Counted from the stretch's first letter, positions 1-5,257 are shown. The stretch is 6,464 nucleotides of DNA from Anaerolineales bacterium (GCA_017882065.1 JADGQD010000119.1:1-6464), one strand, 5' to 3'. Translations and numbers: made by a program. The notes: generated by a model not told the origin, from the letters alone.

Positions 1-1
1 T

Positions 2-193
2 TACGCCCATAATGCCACCTGGGACGACGGCAACGGCCACTCGCACATGCGGGCGTCGCTGCTCGGGCCCTCGCTGACCATCCCATTCGTCGAGAAAACC
101 CTGACTCTTGGTACCTGGCAACAAGTGGTTTATGTGGATTTTGACATCCGTCCACGGCGCAGGGAATTGGTGGTGCAGATCGTGGGAGAATAA
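2..193 (+). CDS. YjbQ/UPF0047 family protein, C-terminal part (5' end outside window)
   Basis: This is the last 63 codons of a gene that enters from the left edge and ends at TAA 191-193. The visible protein runs from YAHNATWDDGNGHSH through MRASLLGPSLTIP and LGTWQQVVYVDFD to PRRRELVVQIVGE. The order HN..DDGN.H.H, ASLLGPS..P and LGTWQ...DFD..RR matches the C-terminal half of the UPF0047/YjbQ family. Proteins of this family are about 130-140 residues long and have a compact beta fold. Escherichia coli YjbQ has been linked to a weak thiamine-phosphate synthase activity, but the physiological role is unsettled. The His residues near the start of the visible part are those conserved in the family and probably lie in the active pocket (inference). 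The gene converges on the acetyltransferase at 234-746 and shares a terminator hairpin with it. Family assignment is confident; function is not. Confidence 0.9.
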   Translation, partial: YAHNATWDDGNGHSHMRASLLGPSLTIPFVEKTLTLGTWQQVVYVDFDIRPRRRELVVQIVGE

Positions 194-229
194 CAGCAAG
201 GATGACTAGCTGGTCATCCCTGCTGTTTT
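192..229. terminator. Shared hairpin terminator between convergent genes
   Basis: Bases 192-206 and 213-227 form a 15-bp inverted repeat around a 6-nt loop. The only defect is at 199/220: A-C when read on the + strand and a G-U wobble when read on the minus strand. On the + strand the right arm ends in TTTT (226-229), giving a short U-run. The hairpin overlaps the TAA stop of the YjbQ-family gene and lies 4 nt beyond the stop of the acetyltransferase, so it can stop transcription from both sides. The minus-strand side has no good U-run, so termination there is less certain. Confidence 0.65.
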
Positions 230-233
230 CGGT

Positions 234-746
234 TCACCACGGCAATCCGCACAAATCAATTCCCCCCTCCGGCCAGTCTTGTTTGAGCACCGGCAGAGTC
301 ATGACCGGGATACTGAAGGCTTGTTTGCCATCAGGCTGCTCGATCAGCATGGAATGGGCAACCACCTTCCAGCCTCGTTTTTCATAACTGGGGATCATCT
401 TCTCGGTGGCGATCATAAGACCAAAATCCACCTTCAGCGGATCATGCAGGAAGTCCACAGCTACTTTGAGCGCTTCGGTGGCATAGCCGCGTTTACGCCA
501 TTCCACCTTGGTCGCCAGGTTCCCAATCCCCCCTAACCTGACTGGCTTTTTGCCCGCTATGGCCGTGCGCTCTATAATGTGGATGTTGGTGATCAGTTCT
601 TCATTCTCCCAGACCATTACGGTCCAATCAGCTATTGCCCACTTTGTACCGGTCAAGTAAGCATACAGGGAACTGGTCACCACGCAATCCTGGCGGGCTT
701 TTTCAAACGTGCTCAACTCCCTGGCAGACTTAACTTCAATTCTCAT
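234..746 (-). CDS. GNAT-family N-acetyltransferase
   Basis: This 170-residue protein is a typical length for a single-domain GNAT enzyme, which moves an acetyl group from acetyl-CoA to an amine. Residues about 70-93 form strand beta4 and the acetyl-CoA pyrophosphate loop (motif A), with R84-K-R-G-Y-A89 fitting the R/Q-x-x-G-x-A pattern. Residues 118-127 (IPSYEKRGWK) fit motif B, where a Tyr before a Gly-aromatic turn is common. The substrate cannot be read from the sequence: a small molecule such as an aminoglycoside, a polyamine or a protein N-terminus are all open. The start is the ATG at 746, with an AAGGAG ribosome binding site 8 nt upstream. The gene lies 114 nt beyond the second ABC ATPase, on the same strand, and has its own candidate promoter, so it may be transcribed both from that promoter and by read-through. 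The family is confident; a role in drug resistance is only suggested by the neighbours. Confidence 0.88.
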   Translation of the reverse strand: MRIEVKSARELSTFEKARQDCVVTSSLYAYLTGTKWAIADWTVMVWENEELITNIHIIERTAIAGKKPVRLGGIGNLATKVEWRKRGYATEALKVAVDFLHDPLKVDFGLMIATEKMIPSYEKRGWKVVAHSMLIEQPDGKQAFSIPVMTLPVLKQDWPEGGIDLCGLPW

Positions 747-767
747 CGTGATTGCTCCTTATCACGA
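746..767 (-). promoter_or_regulatory. Start-site hairpin with the ribosome binding site in its loop
   Basis: Bases 747-752 (CGTGAT) and 761-766 (ATCACG) are perfect inverted repeats, extended by one pair at 746/767. The 8-nt loop holds the AAGGAG ribosome binding site (755-760), and the stem takes in the A of the acetyltransferase ATG. In the mRNA the Shine-Dalgarno sequence would be displayed in a loop while the start codon is partly paired. It could tune translation, or it could be chance: a 7-bp stem is short. Confidence 0.35.
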
Positions 768-772
768 GGTTG

Positions 773-801
773 ATTCTATCTCAGCCGATGAAAGGACGCA
801 A
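773..801 (-). promoter_or_regulatory. Candidate sigma-70-type promoter for the acetyltransferase
   Basis: On the minus strand TTGCGT (796-801) and TAGAAT (773-778) are separated by 17 nt. The -10 matches TATAAT at five of six positions; the -35 matches TTGACA only at TTG. The start point would fall near 766, giving a leader of about 20 nt that begins at the hairpin around the ribosome binding site. Spacing and position are good, but the -35 is weak and no experimental support is visible. Confidence 0.35.
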
Positions 802-852
802 GCGCAGATAAATCAGCCCCATAATTTCAACGAAGGCTGCCAGTGAGAGCAA
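781..852 (-). CDS. Possible 23-residue hydrophobic peptide ORF (tentative)
   Basis: Directly after the second ATPase is an open frame starting with TTG at 852 and ending at TGA 781-783. It would encode a 23-residue peptide, LLSLAAFVEIMGLIYLRLRPFIG in one-letter code split as LLSLAAFVEIMGLIY plus LRLRPFIG. The composition is that of one short membrane segment with a basic end. AAGG, overlapping the ATPase stop codon, lies 6 nt upstream of the TTG, which is a workable ribosome binding site. Nothing else supports expression, TTG is a weak start, and the frame overlaps the candidate acetyltransferase promoter. It may be chance, or the remnant of a membrane protein gene that once followed the ATPase. 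I do not recognise a family. Confidence 0.2.
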   Translation of the reverse strand: MLSLAAFVEIMGLIYLRLRPFIG

Positions 853-860
853 TCCAAGCC

Positions 861-1772
861 TTATCCCTTTGCCAGGGATAGGAATACATCCTCCAGTGTT
901 GGCTCGCCGCGCTCGAGAGTGGCTACCGTCAGCCCGGCGGACATCAGCCTGAGGCGCAGGTCTTTCTCTTTCATTCCCCGTTCGGTAATCATCCGTAAAT
1001 GGTCGCCCGCCAGACCCACTTGCAACACACCCGTGCAAGTCTCGCAGGCATTCAAGGCAATTTGCAATGGCTCGGCATGTACCTCCCATACGTCACCGGG
1101 GACAACTCGCATTTTAAGCGCCGCCGGGGTATCCAAGGCCAGCAGCTTGCCATCCCGCATCATACCCACCCGCCCGCAGTATTCGGCTTCATCCATGTAA
1201 TGGGTCGTAACAAAAACCGTCACACCCTCCGCCGCCAGTGCATAGATCAAATCCCAGAAGCTGCGCCGCGCTGACGGGTCCACACCGGAGGTGGGTTCAT
1301 CGAGAAAAAGTAGTTTCGGCCGGTGGACAAGCGCGATCGCCAACGCCAGCCGCTGTCGCCAGCCTGCCGAGAGCGCCCCTGCCAGTTCGGACCCGTGACC
1401 TGCCAGCCCGACCAGGGCCAGCGTCTCCTCGATGCGCTGCTTGTCGCGGATGCCATAGATGCCGCCGTAGAAAGTCAGGTTTTCCCAGACGGTCAGATCA
1501 TCGTACAGGGCAAATTTCTGTGACATATACCCGGCGCGGGCACGCACTTCCTCCGATTGACGGAAAGCATCGAAGCCGAACACGGTGGCCTTGCCTTCCG
1601 ATGGCTCGTATAGCCCAAGCAACATGCGGATGGTGGTGGTTTTTCCGGAGCCGTTCGGGCCTAGATAACCGACAATCTCCCCGGCCTCCACGGTGAAAGA
1701 CACATGGTCCACCGCGACGAAATCGCCGAAGCGGCGGGTCAGGTTTTCGGTAATTACAACGGGGTCAGGCAT
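861..1772 (-). CDS. ABC transporter ATPase 2 (matches YbhF C-terminal half)
   Basis: This 303-residue nucleotide-binding protein would sit on the cytoplasmic face of an ABC-2 exporter and power transport by ATP hydrolysis. Visible motifs are Walker A GPNGSGKT (38-45), Q-loop Q85 in GYMSQKF, signature LSAGWRQ (134-140), Walker B LLFLDE (154-159), D-loop SGVDP and H-loop H191 in THYMDEAEYC. The C-terminal region ends in PTLEDVFLSL, the close of the DrrA/YbhF-type accessory domain. GYMSQKFALY and THYMDEAEYC closely follow the second half of E. coli YbhF, which likewise has a non-canonical signature. The second signature residue is A instead of G and the fifth is W. The start is the ATG at 1772, preceded by GGTGA; a GTG six codons upstream has no useful ribosome binding site and lies in a repeat. 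It probably pairs with the ATPase at 2312-3280 and the permease at 5262-6392. Confidence 0.93.
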   Translation of the reverse strand: MPDPVVITENLTRRFGDFVAVDHVSFTVEAGEIVGYLGPNGSGKTTTIRMLLGLYEPSEGKATVFGFDAFRQSEEVRARAGYMSQKFALYDDLTVWENLTFYGGIYGIRDKQRIEETLALVGLAGHGSELAGALSAGWRQRLALAIALVHRPKLLFLDEPTSGVDPSARRSFWDLIYALAAEGVTVFVTTHYMDEAEYCGRVGMMRDGKLLALDTPAALKMRVVPGDVWEVHAEPLQIALNACETCTGVLQVGLAGDHLRMITERGMKEKDLRLRLMSAGLTVATLERGEPTLEDVFLSLAKG

Positions 1773-1808
1773 GGTTTCACCACAGAGCACTCAGAAAGCA
1801 CAGAGTTA
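1773..1808. repeat. CACAGAG-type 9-nt-period intergenic repeat
   Basis: On the + strand three 9-nt units follow one another: CACAGAGCA (1781-1789), CTCAGAAAG (1790-1798) and CACAGAGTT (1799-1807), preceded by GGTTTCAC. Strings of this kind (ACCACAGAG...CACAGAG) are a dispersed intergenic element that I recall from many environmental bacterial genomes; other copies cannot be seen here. The element fills the whole gap between the nucleotidyltransferase and ATPase 2. Its last unit runs into the nucleotidyltransferase stop codon (1806-1808), and its other end carries the ATPase ribosome binding site. Confidence 0.55.
1777..1781 (-). promoter_or_regulatory. Ribosome binding site for ATPase 2
   Basis: GGTGA lies 4 nt upstream of the ATG at 1772 and favours that start over the GTG at 1790. 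It sits at the edge of a repeat element, so the element seems to provide the translation signal. The match to AGGAGG is moderate. Confidence 0.5.
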
Positions 1809-2306
1809 TGAGTCGGAAAGAGCGGCGAGCGTCTTACGGATCAGGTCGGCTTTTTCGGAGCGGCCCATGGCCTCGTAGGCTTCAAGTTCATCCTCGAGCG
1901 GGAAAGTCGGGACGCGCAGGCCGTTCAGGTCCGCCCAGACCAGCCGGGAAAAATCAGTGTAGGTGCGCCAGGTGCCGTCGGGCGTCTTATGGGCGATGTT
2001 CGCCAACAGATCGATCTTGATGCCCTCGACCTCAGCCTTGCCGTCCAGCGAACGCATGCAGGGCGACTCCCACAATTGGACAGCCGTCTGCATGGACCCA
2101 GCCAGGCGCTGCTCGATGAGGTAGACCGTTTTCTCGTCAGTCTGGATGTCCAGGTCATGGACCGGCACGTCCACCCCCTGCAGGCGCAGGCCGGCGGACC
2201 CGGTCAGGGCCCAGAGGAATTCGGCGGGCGGGATGCATTCGAGCAGAGCCGCGAGGACGCGGGTATGGGCTTCGGGCAGGTCGAGGCGAGCGACAAGGTT
2301 CGTCAT
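1806..2306 (-). CDS. Small nucleotidyltransferase (DNA polymerase beta-like fold)
   Basis: The 166-residue protein carries the core of a minimal nucleotidyltransferase: ALTGSAGLRLQG with the G36-S37 pair, then H50-D-L-D53 giving the two metal-binding aspartates, and a likely third acidic residue, D99 in GIKIDLL. The C-terminal part, FPLEDELEAYEAMGR followed by EKADLIRKTL, resembles the helical end of antibiotic-type and related nucleotidyltransferases such as AadB/LinB-like proteins. Such enzymes transfer a nucleoside monophosphate to a hydroxyl group of a drug, a protein or a tRNA. Which substrate applies here is unknown. The start is the ATG at 2306, with AAGGA 9 nt upstream. The TTG at 2315 would place that site directly against the start codon and is less likely. 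The gene lies 5 nt after ATPase 1 and 33 nt before ATPase 2, so it is translated within the transporter operon and splits what is one gene (ybhF) in E. coli. Toxin-antitoxin MNT partners (HEPN) are not present next to it. Confidence 0.82.
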   Translation of the reverse strand: MTNLVARLDLPEAHTRVLAALLECIPPAEFLWALTGSAGLRLQGVDVPVHDLDIQTDEKTVYLIEQRLAGSMQTAVQLWESPCMRSLDGKAEVEGIKIDLLANIAHKTPDGTWRTYTDFSRLVWADLNGLRVPTFPLEDELEAYEAMGRSEKADLIRKTLAALSDS

Positions 2307-2311
2307 CGGGA

Positions 2312-3280
2312 TCAATCCTTACTGCCGGAGAGCGAGATGAACACGTCCTCCAGCGTCGGGGGGACGGGACGCGCCTCGACCTGAACACCGGAGCGGGCGG
2401 GGAAAGCCTCCGCCAGGGCTGCGATAACGGACTCCGCTCGCCCGGAGACGACGCGCAGGTGCAATTTGTCCCCAAAAGCACGGACATCCTCCACGCCCTT
2501 GATCTTCTCTACAACCTGCCGCAGGGAAAGCAGCGACCTGCCGCGCACCTCGACGATGCAGCCTTCCAGATTGGAGCGCAATTGGGACGGCGTCCCTTCG
2601 GCGATCATCCGCCCGAGACGCATGAACCCGACGCGGTGGCAGCGGGCGGCTTCATCCATATAGGGAGTGGAGAGGATGACGGCAACACCATCCGCTTCCC
2701 CTCGCCCATCGGGAGAGGGGTTGGGAGTGAGGGACACGAGCCGGATGAGCAGTTGCCAGAAATCCTGCCGCGTGACCGGGTCCACTCCGGTGGTGGGCTC
2801 GTCAAGCAGTAGCACCTTCGGGCGGGTGACAAGAGCCGAGGCCAGGCCGAGTTTCTGTTTCATCCCGCCGGAGAGCTGACCGGCGCGGCGGTCTTTGAAG
2901 GAGTCAAGACCGACAAAGCTGAGGATTTCCATGCAGCGCGGCAACCATTCCTGCCGGGAGAGGCCGCGCACTTCGGCAAAGAAACGGATGTTTTCCAGTA
3001 CTGTCAGGTCTTCATAAAATGAGAAACGCTGCGACAGGTAGCCGAGTTGGGCGCGCACCTGCTCGGTCTGCTTGCCGACCGAATAGCCGCAAATGGAAGC
3101 GTCACCGGAATCGGGTTTGAGGGCGCCGACCAGCAGGCGCATGGTGGTGGTTTTGCCCGCCCCGTCTGAGCCGACCAGCCCGTAGATCTCACCGGAGGCG
3201 ATGTTCAAATTCATGTCGTCCACAGCGAGGGTGGCGCCGAAGGTCTTGCGCAAATGTTGAGCAACAATCGAGACGGTCAT
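2312..3280 (-). CDS. ABC transporter ATPase 1 (matches YbhF N-terminal half)
   Basis: This 322-residue ABC-2 exporter ATPase has Walker A GSDGAGKT (37-44), Q-loop Q84 in GYLSQRFSFYEDLTV, canonical signature LSGGMKQKLGLA (136-147), Walker B VLLLDE (156-161), D-loop TGVDP and an H-loop region STPYMDEA in which the usual His is P206. The accessory C-terminal domain ends in PTLEDVFISLSG. The unusual Walker A (Asp where Asn is common), the LSGGMKQKLGLA string and the missing H-loop His all recall the first half of E. coli YbhF, where the His is Ser. A 13-residue insert (183-195, SLTPNPSPDGRGE) that its partner lacks comes from a palindromic repeat inserted in frame. The start is the ATG at 3280, with AGGA 7 nt upstream; an ATG at 3316 has only a distant AAGG. 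The stop lies 5 nt before the nucleotidyltransferase. It probably acts as a heterodimer with the ATPase at 861-1772. Confidence 0.93.
   Translation of the reverse strand: MTVSIVAQHLRKTFGATLAVDDMNLNIASGEIYGLVGSDGAGKTTTMRLLVGALKPDSGDASICGYSVGKQTEQVRAQLGYLSQRFSFYEDLTVLENIRFFAEVRGLSRQEWLPRCMEILSFVGLDSFKDRRAGQLSGGMKQKLGLASALVTRPKVLLLDEPTTGVDPVTRQDFWQLLIRLVSLTPNPSPDGRGEADGVAVILSTPYMDEAARCHRVGFMRLGRMIAEGTPSQLRSNLEGCIVEVRGRSLLSLRQVVEKIKGVEDVRAFGDKLHLRVVSGRAESVIAALAEAFPARSGVQVEARPVPPTLEDVFISLSGSKD
2316..2320 (-). promoter_or_regulatory. Ribosome binding site for the nucleotidyltransferase
   Basis: AAGGA lies 9 nt upstream of the ATG at 2306 and touches the TTG at 2315, so it supports the ATG. It falls inside the last codons of ATPase 1, which implies translational coupling. 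Confidence 0.5.
2696..2734 (-). repeat. Palindromic dispersed repeat inserted in frame in ATPase 1
   Basis: Bases 2698-2720 form a hairpin: arms 2698-2707 and 2711-2720 pair at nine of ten positions (mismatch 2704/2714) around a 3-nt loop. Read on the minus strand the 39-nt segment encodes SLTPNPSP then DGRGE. I recall the LTPNPSP peptide from a repeat that is common between genes in many environmental bacteria and sometimes occurs within them. It is 13 codons long, so the reading frame is kept. It lies between the helix after the D-loop and the strand leading to the H-loop, where ATPase 2 has only a short turn. No target-site duplication is obvious. Confidence 0.7.
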
Positions 3281-3287
3281 GTCATTT

Positions 3288-3291
3288 TCCT
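3288..3291 (-). promoter_or_regulatory. Ribosome binding site deciding the ATPase 1 start
   Basis: AGGA lies 7 nt upstream of the ATG at 3280, inside the longer open frame that begins at 3316. The upstream ATG has only AAGG at 11 nt. The 3280 start also brings the protein close to the usual beginning of such ATPases. Confidence 0.55.
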
Positions 3292-3316
3292 GGCGTTGAA
3301 ATACTGCTTCTTGCAT

Positions 3317-3401
3317 AATTACGTGAACCTTGAACGATCAAAATACAGATAATTACAGCAATTTTGGTTCGCATCTTTTTGCAGTACCTTGGCTTTCTTT
3401 A
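3317..3401. other. A+T-rich intergenic gap inside the gene block
   Basis: These 85 nt between the nitroreductase stop and the open frame of ATPase 1 contain about 34% G+C, far below the flanking genes. A 6-bp inverted repeat (3339-3344, CAAAAT; 3361-3366, ATTTTG) encloses two similar CTGTA-type units. It could hold an internal promoter or operator for the ATPase genes, but I found no convincing -35/-10 pair and no terminator with a U-run. Confidence 0.35.
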
Positions 3402-3896
3402 TTACAATTCCTCCACCGGTTGAATGATAACCATTGCCTCCGATGCGGCCAGTTCTTCCAACTGCTGGCGGCTGGGGCGCTTCGGCAGGCCGTGCGCTTT
3501 TTGCATCAACAAACCCATCATGAACGGATGACGCTGGAGGCGAGTTTCCAGGAAATCAGCAATCCGGGCCGGGTCGGTGACGGTTTCGGCCACCCCGCGG
3601 AAGCAGCGGTTCTTCACCCGCACCTCAACCCCGCCTTCCGCTTCGATGTTGCGGTACCAGTCCGACTTCGTCCCACGCGCCGAACCGAGATAGTATTTGC
3701 CATCCATTTCCTCGTATTGCAAGGGCGTGATGCGCTTCTGCCCACTCTTGCGGCCGGTGGTGGTCAGCAGCAGGATGATTTTGCCGACGATCGGCCCCAG
3801 CCCGACGGCATACAGCAACCGATGGATGCGTTGGATATTTTTCATCCTGCTCCAGAATTCATCCCGGATCGTAGCTTTCCCTTCCTGAAAGGCCAC
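3402..3896 (-). CDS. Deazaflavin (F420)-dependent nitroreductase-family protein
   Basis: The 164-residue protein carries the pattern of the DDN family (split beta-barrel, flavin/F420-binding): LLLTTTGRKSGQKRITPLQY (42-61), then YYLGSARGTKSDWYRNIEA (68-86) and a strand EVRVKNR. The mycobacterial member Ddn reduces nitroimidazoles with reduced F420, and relatives act on quinones and other small molecules. Cofactor and substrate here are inferred from the family only. Two starts are possible: GTG at 3896, 11 nt after the membrane fusion gene with AGGA 9 nt upstream, or ATG at 3845 with GGAG 4 nt upstream, giving MKNIQRIHRLL, which looks like a natural family N terminus. I give the longer form because of the operon spacing, but the shorter is about as likely. 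The stop at 3402 is followed by a low-G+C gap. The gene is not part of the known ybhGFSR set. Confidence 0.85.
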   Translation of the reverse strand: MAFQEGKATIRDEFWSRMKNIQRIHRLLYAVGLGPIVGKIILLLTTTGRKSGQKRITPLQYEEMDGKYYLGSARGTKSDWYRNIEAEGGVEVRVKNRCFRGVAETVTDPARIADFLETRLQRHPFMMGLLMQKAHGLPKRPSRQQLEELAASEAMVIIQPVEEL

Positions 3897-3907
3897 TTTG
3901 GAAAATC

Positions 3908-5251
3908 CTACTTTCCGAAAACAACGTCTGCCGGCATACCCGGCTTGAGTTTCCCGCCCGGGTCCAGGACCTGGAGCTTGATGGCGAACACCGTGCTGGT
4001 GCGCCCTTCGATGGTCTGCACGTTGCGAGGAGTGAACTCAGCCTGTTCGGCGATATGGCTGACCGTTGCGGTGAAGGTCTCGCCGGGGAAGGAGTCCACC
4101 GTCACGGCGGCAGACTGGCCGAGGGAAATTTCGCCGTAGCGGTTTTCAGGGACGTAGACGGTAATGGTCAGGTTGTCGAGGCGACCCAGGGTCAGCGCCG
4201 AAGCGTTGGGTGCAACGATTTCACCTGCCTGGATGGTACTCGTCAGAATGGTCCCGTCTGCCGGGGCGGTGATGGTCAACTTGGCGATCTGGGTATCAAT
4301 CAACGCTAGGCTGGCTTCCAACTGGGCTATGGCCAAGTGAGCTTGCGCGGTGGCGGAAACCGCCTGCTGCAAGGCTGCCCAGGCAACTGCCACGCGGGGG
4401 GAATTTTCCCCTGTCTGCAGGGACAGCAGTCGGTCCTGGGCTGCTTCGGTGCGCTCCCGTGCGGCAGCCTCTTCAGCGCGGGCAGTAATGATTGCAATTG
4501 CCGCGTCTGATTCCTTCAGATCATCATAGGCTGCCTGGGCATCGTCCAGTTCGGTCTTGGCCGTGTCATAGACGGACCGGGCGGCGTCGCGCAGCTCAGT
4601 ATTGGCTGACAGATTGGCGCGCGTCAGCACATCTTGGGCTGTGGCGATGGCCGCCCTGGCATTCAGCAGGCGCGTCTCGGCAGCCGCGAATTTTGCAGAG
4701 CCAGCCTCTGCCAGCAGGAAATCGAGGCCGGTCCGGGCTTCAACAAGTGCAGCCAGGGAGGCGTCCACTTCGGATTGGGCCGCGGCCAACAGATCGGCCT
4801 GCGAGAAATAGCCACCAGGCAGGGTGTACCCGGCCGGGTTGGCGGTCCGCCAGTCGGAAGTGCGGGTGGAAGTGGAATCGAGGCGGGCAGAGTTCAAGAC
4901 CAAGTCGTAGTTAACCTGGGCAGTTACCAGGGAGGCATCTGCCGTCGAGGCGGCAGCCCGCGTCAAGTCCAGGTTGGCCGCCGCGACAGCCCGCTGCGCC
5001 TGGAGCAGGGTGTCATCCAGGCGGAAAAGCACATCACCGGCTTTCACCGCCGCACCTTCATCCACCGATACTTCGGCAACTTTGCCGCCGATTTCAGGGG
5101 AGATCGTCACTTCAATGGCTTCAATGGTGCCGGAGGCAGTCAGGGCGGTGCTGCCCTTATTCAACAGGGAGCGAATGCCGAAATAACCTCCGACAAGGAC
5201 GGCTAAGACAACGATCACAATTACAGGGACAGGGGGACGGTTGTGTTTCAT
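3908..5251 (-). CDS. HlyD/YbhG-type membrane fusion protein
   Basis: The 447-residue periplasmic adaptor protein of an ABC exporter begins with a short basic stretch and one membrane anchor (about 8-28, PVPVIVIVVLAVLVGGYFGI). A first lipoyl half follows (about 40-80, with SPEIGGKVAEVSVDEGAAVKAGDVLFRLDD). Residues 81-320 form a long Ala/Leu/Glu-rich coiled-coil hairpin, then come the second lipoyl half (321-358, LTITAPADGTILTS) and a beta-barrel end (360-447) closing in KLKPGMPADVVFGK. Residues about 119-150 (DSTSTRTSDWRTANPAGYTL region) break the heptad pattern with Pro, Gly and aromatics. The start is the ATG at 5251, with AAGGAG 6 nt upstream; the frame is open for 30 more codons, but these overlap the permease gene. 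Ten nt separate it from the permease stop. Its role would be to bridge the inner-membrane permease to the outer parts of the cell envelope. Confidence 0.93.
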   Translation of the reverse strand: MKHNRPPVPVIVIVVLAVLVGGYFGIRSLLNKGSTALTASGTIEAIEVTISPEIGGKVAEVSVDEGAAVKAGDVLFRLDDTLLQAQRAVAAANLDLTRAAASTADASLVTAQVNYDLVLNSARLDSTSTRTSDWRTANPAGYTLPGGYFSQADLLAAAQSEVDASLAALVEARTGLDFLLAEAGSAKFAAAETRLLNARAAIATAQDVLTRANLSANTELRDAARSVYDTAKTELDDAQAAYDDLKESDAAIAIITARAEEAAARERTEAAQDRLLSLQTGENSPRVAVAWAALQQAVSATAQAHLAIAQLEASLALIDTQIAKLTITAPADGTILTSTIQAGEIVAPNASALTLGRLDNLTITVYVPENRYGEISLGQSAAVTVDSFPGETFTATVSHIAEQAEFTPRNVQTIEGRTSTVFAIKLQVLDPGGKLKPGMPADVVFGK

Positions 5252-5257
5252 GAGGAA

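Noticed and set aside
835..862. Terminator after ATPase 2 from the AAGGCT/AGCCTT inverted repeat
   Set aside because: The stem is only 6 bp with a 16-nt loop and no U-run follows, so read-through into the acetyltransferase is as likely.
781..1089. 102-codon minus-strand frame overlapping the 3' end of ATPase 2
   Set aside because: The part overlapping the ATPase is a shadow frame. Only the last 23 codons, beyond the ATPase stop, were kept, as a tentative peptide.
1238..1696. 152-codon open frame on the + strand
   Set aside because: It is antisense to the Walker A to Walker B part of ATPase 2 and has a Pro/Arg-rich low-complexity translation.
1773..1808. CRISPR array, because of repeated CACAGAG
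   Set aside because: Units are only 9 nt with no spacers, and the tract is 27 nt long; it fits a dispersed intergenic repeat.
3317..3401. A sigma-70-type promoter in the A+T-rich gap
   Set aside because: The best -10-like strings (for example TGTAAT with an upstream TG) lack the key second A and have no -35 at proper spacing; I would not call one.
3330..4139. 269-codon open frame on the + strand
   Set aside because: It lies antisense to the nitroreductase and the membrane fusion gene, both of which have clear family motifs. The translation has no recognisable domain; long antisense frames are common in G+C-rich DNA.
4634..5206. 190-codon open frame on the + strand
   Set aside because: It is antisense to the coiled-coil part of the membrane fusion gene, with a Gly/Arg-rich translation typical of a shadow frame and no supporting ribosome binding site.
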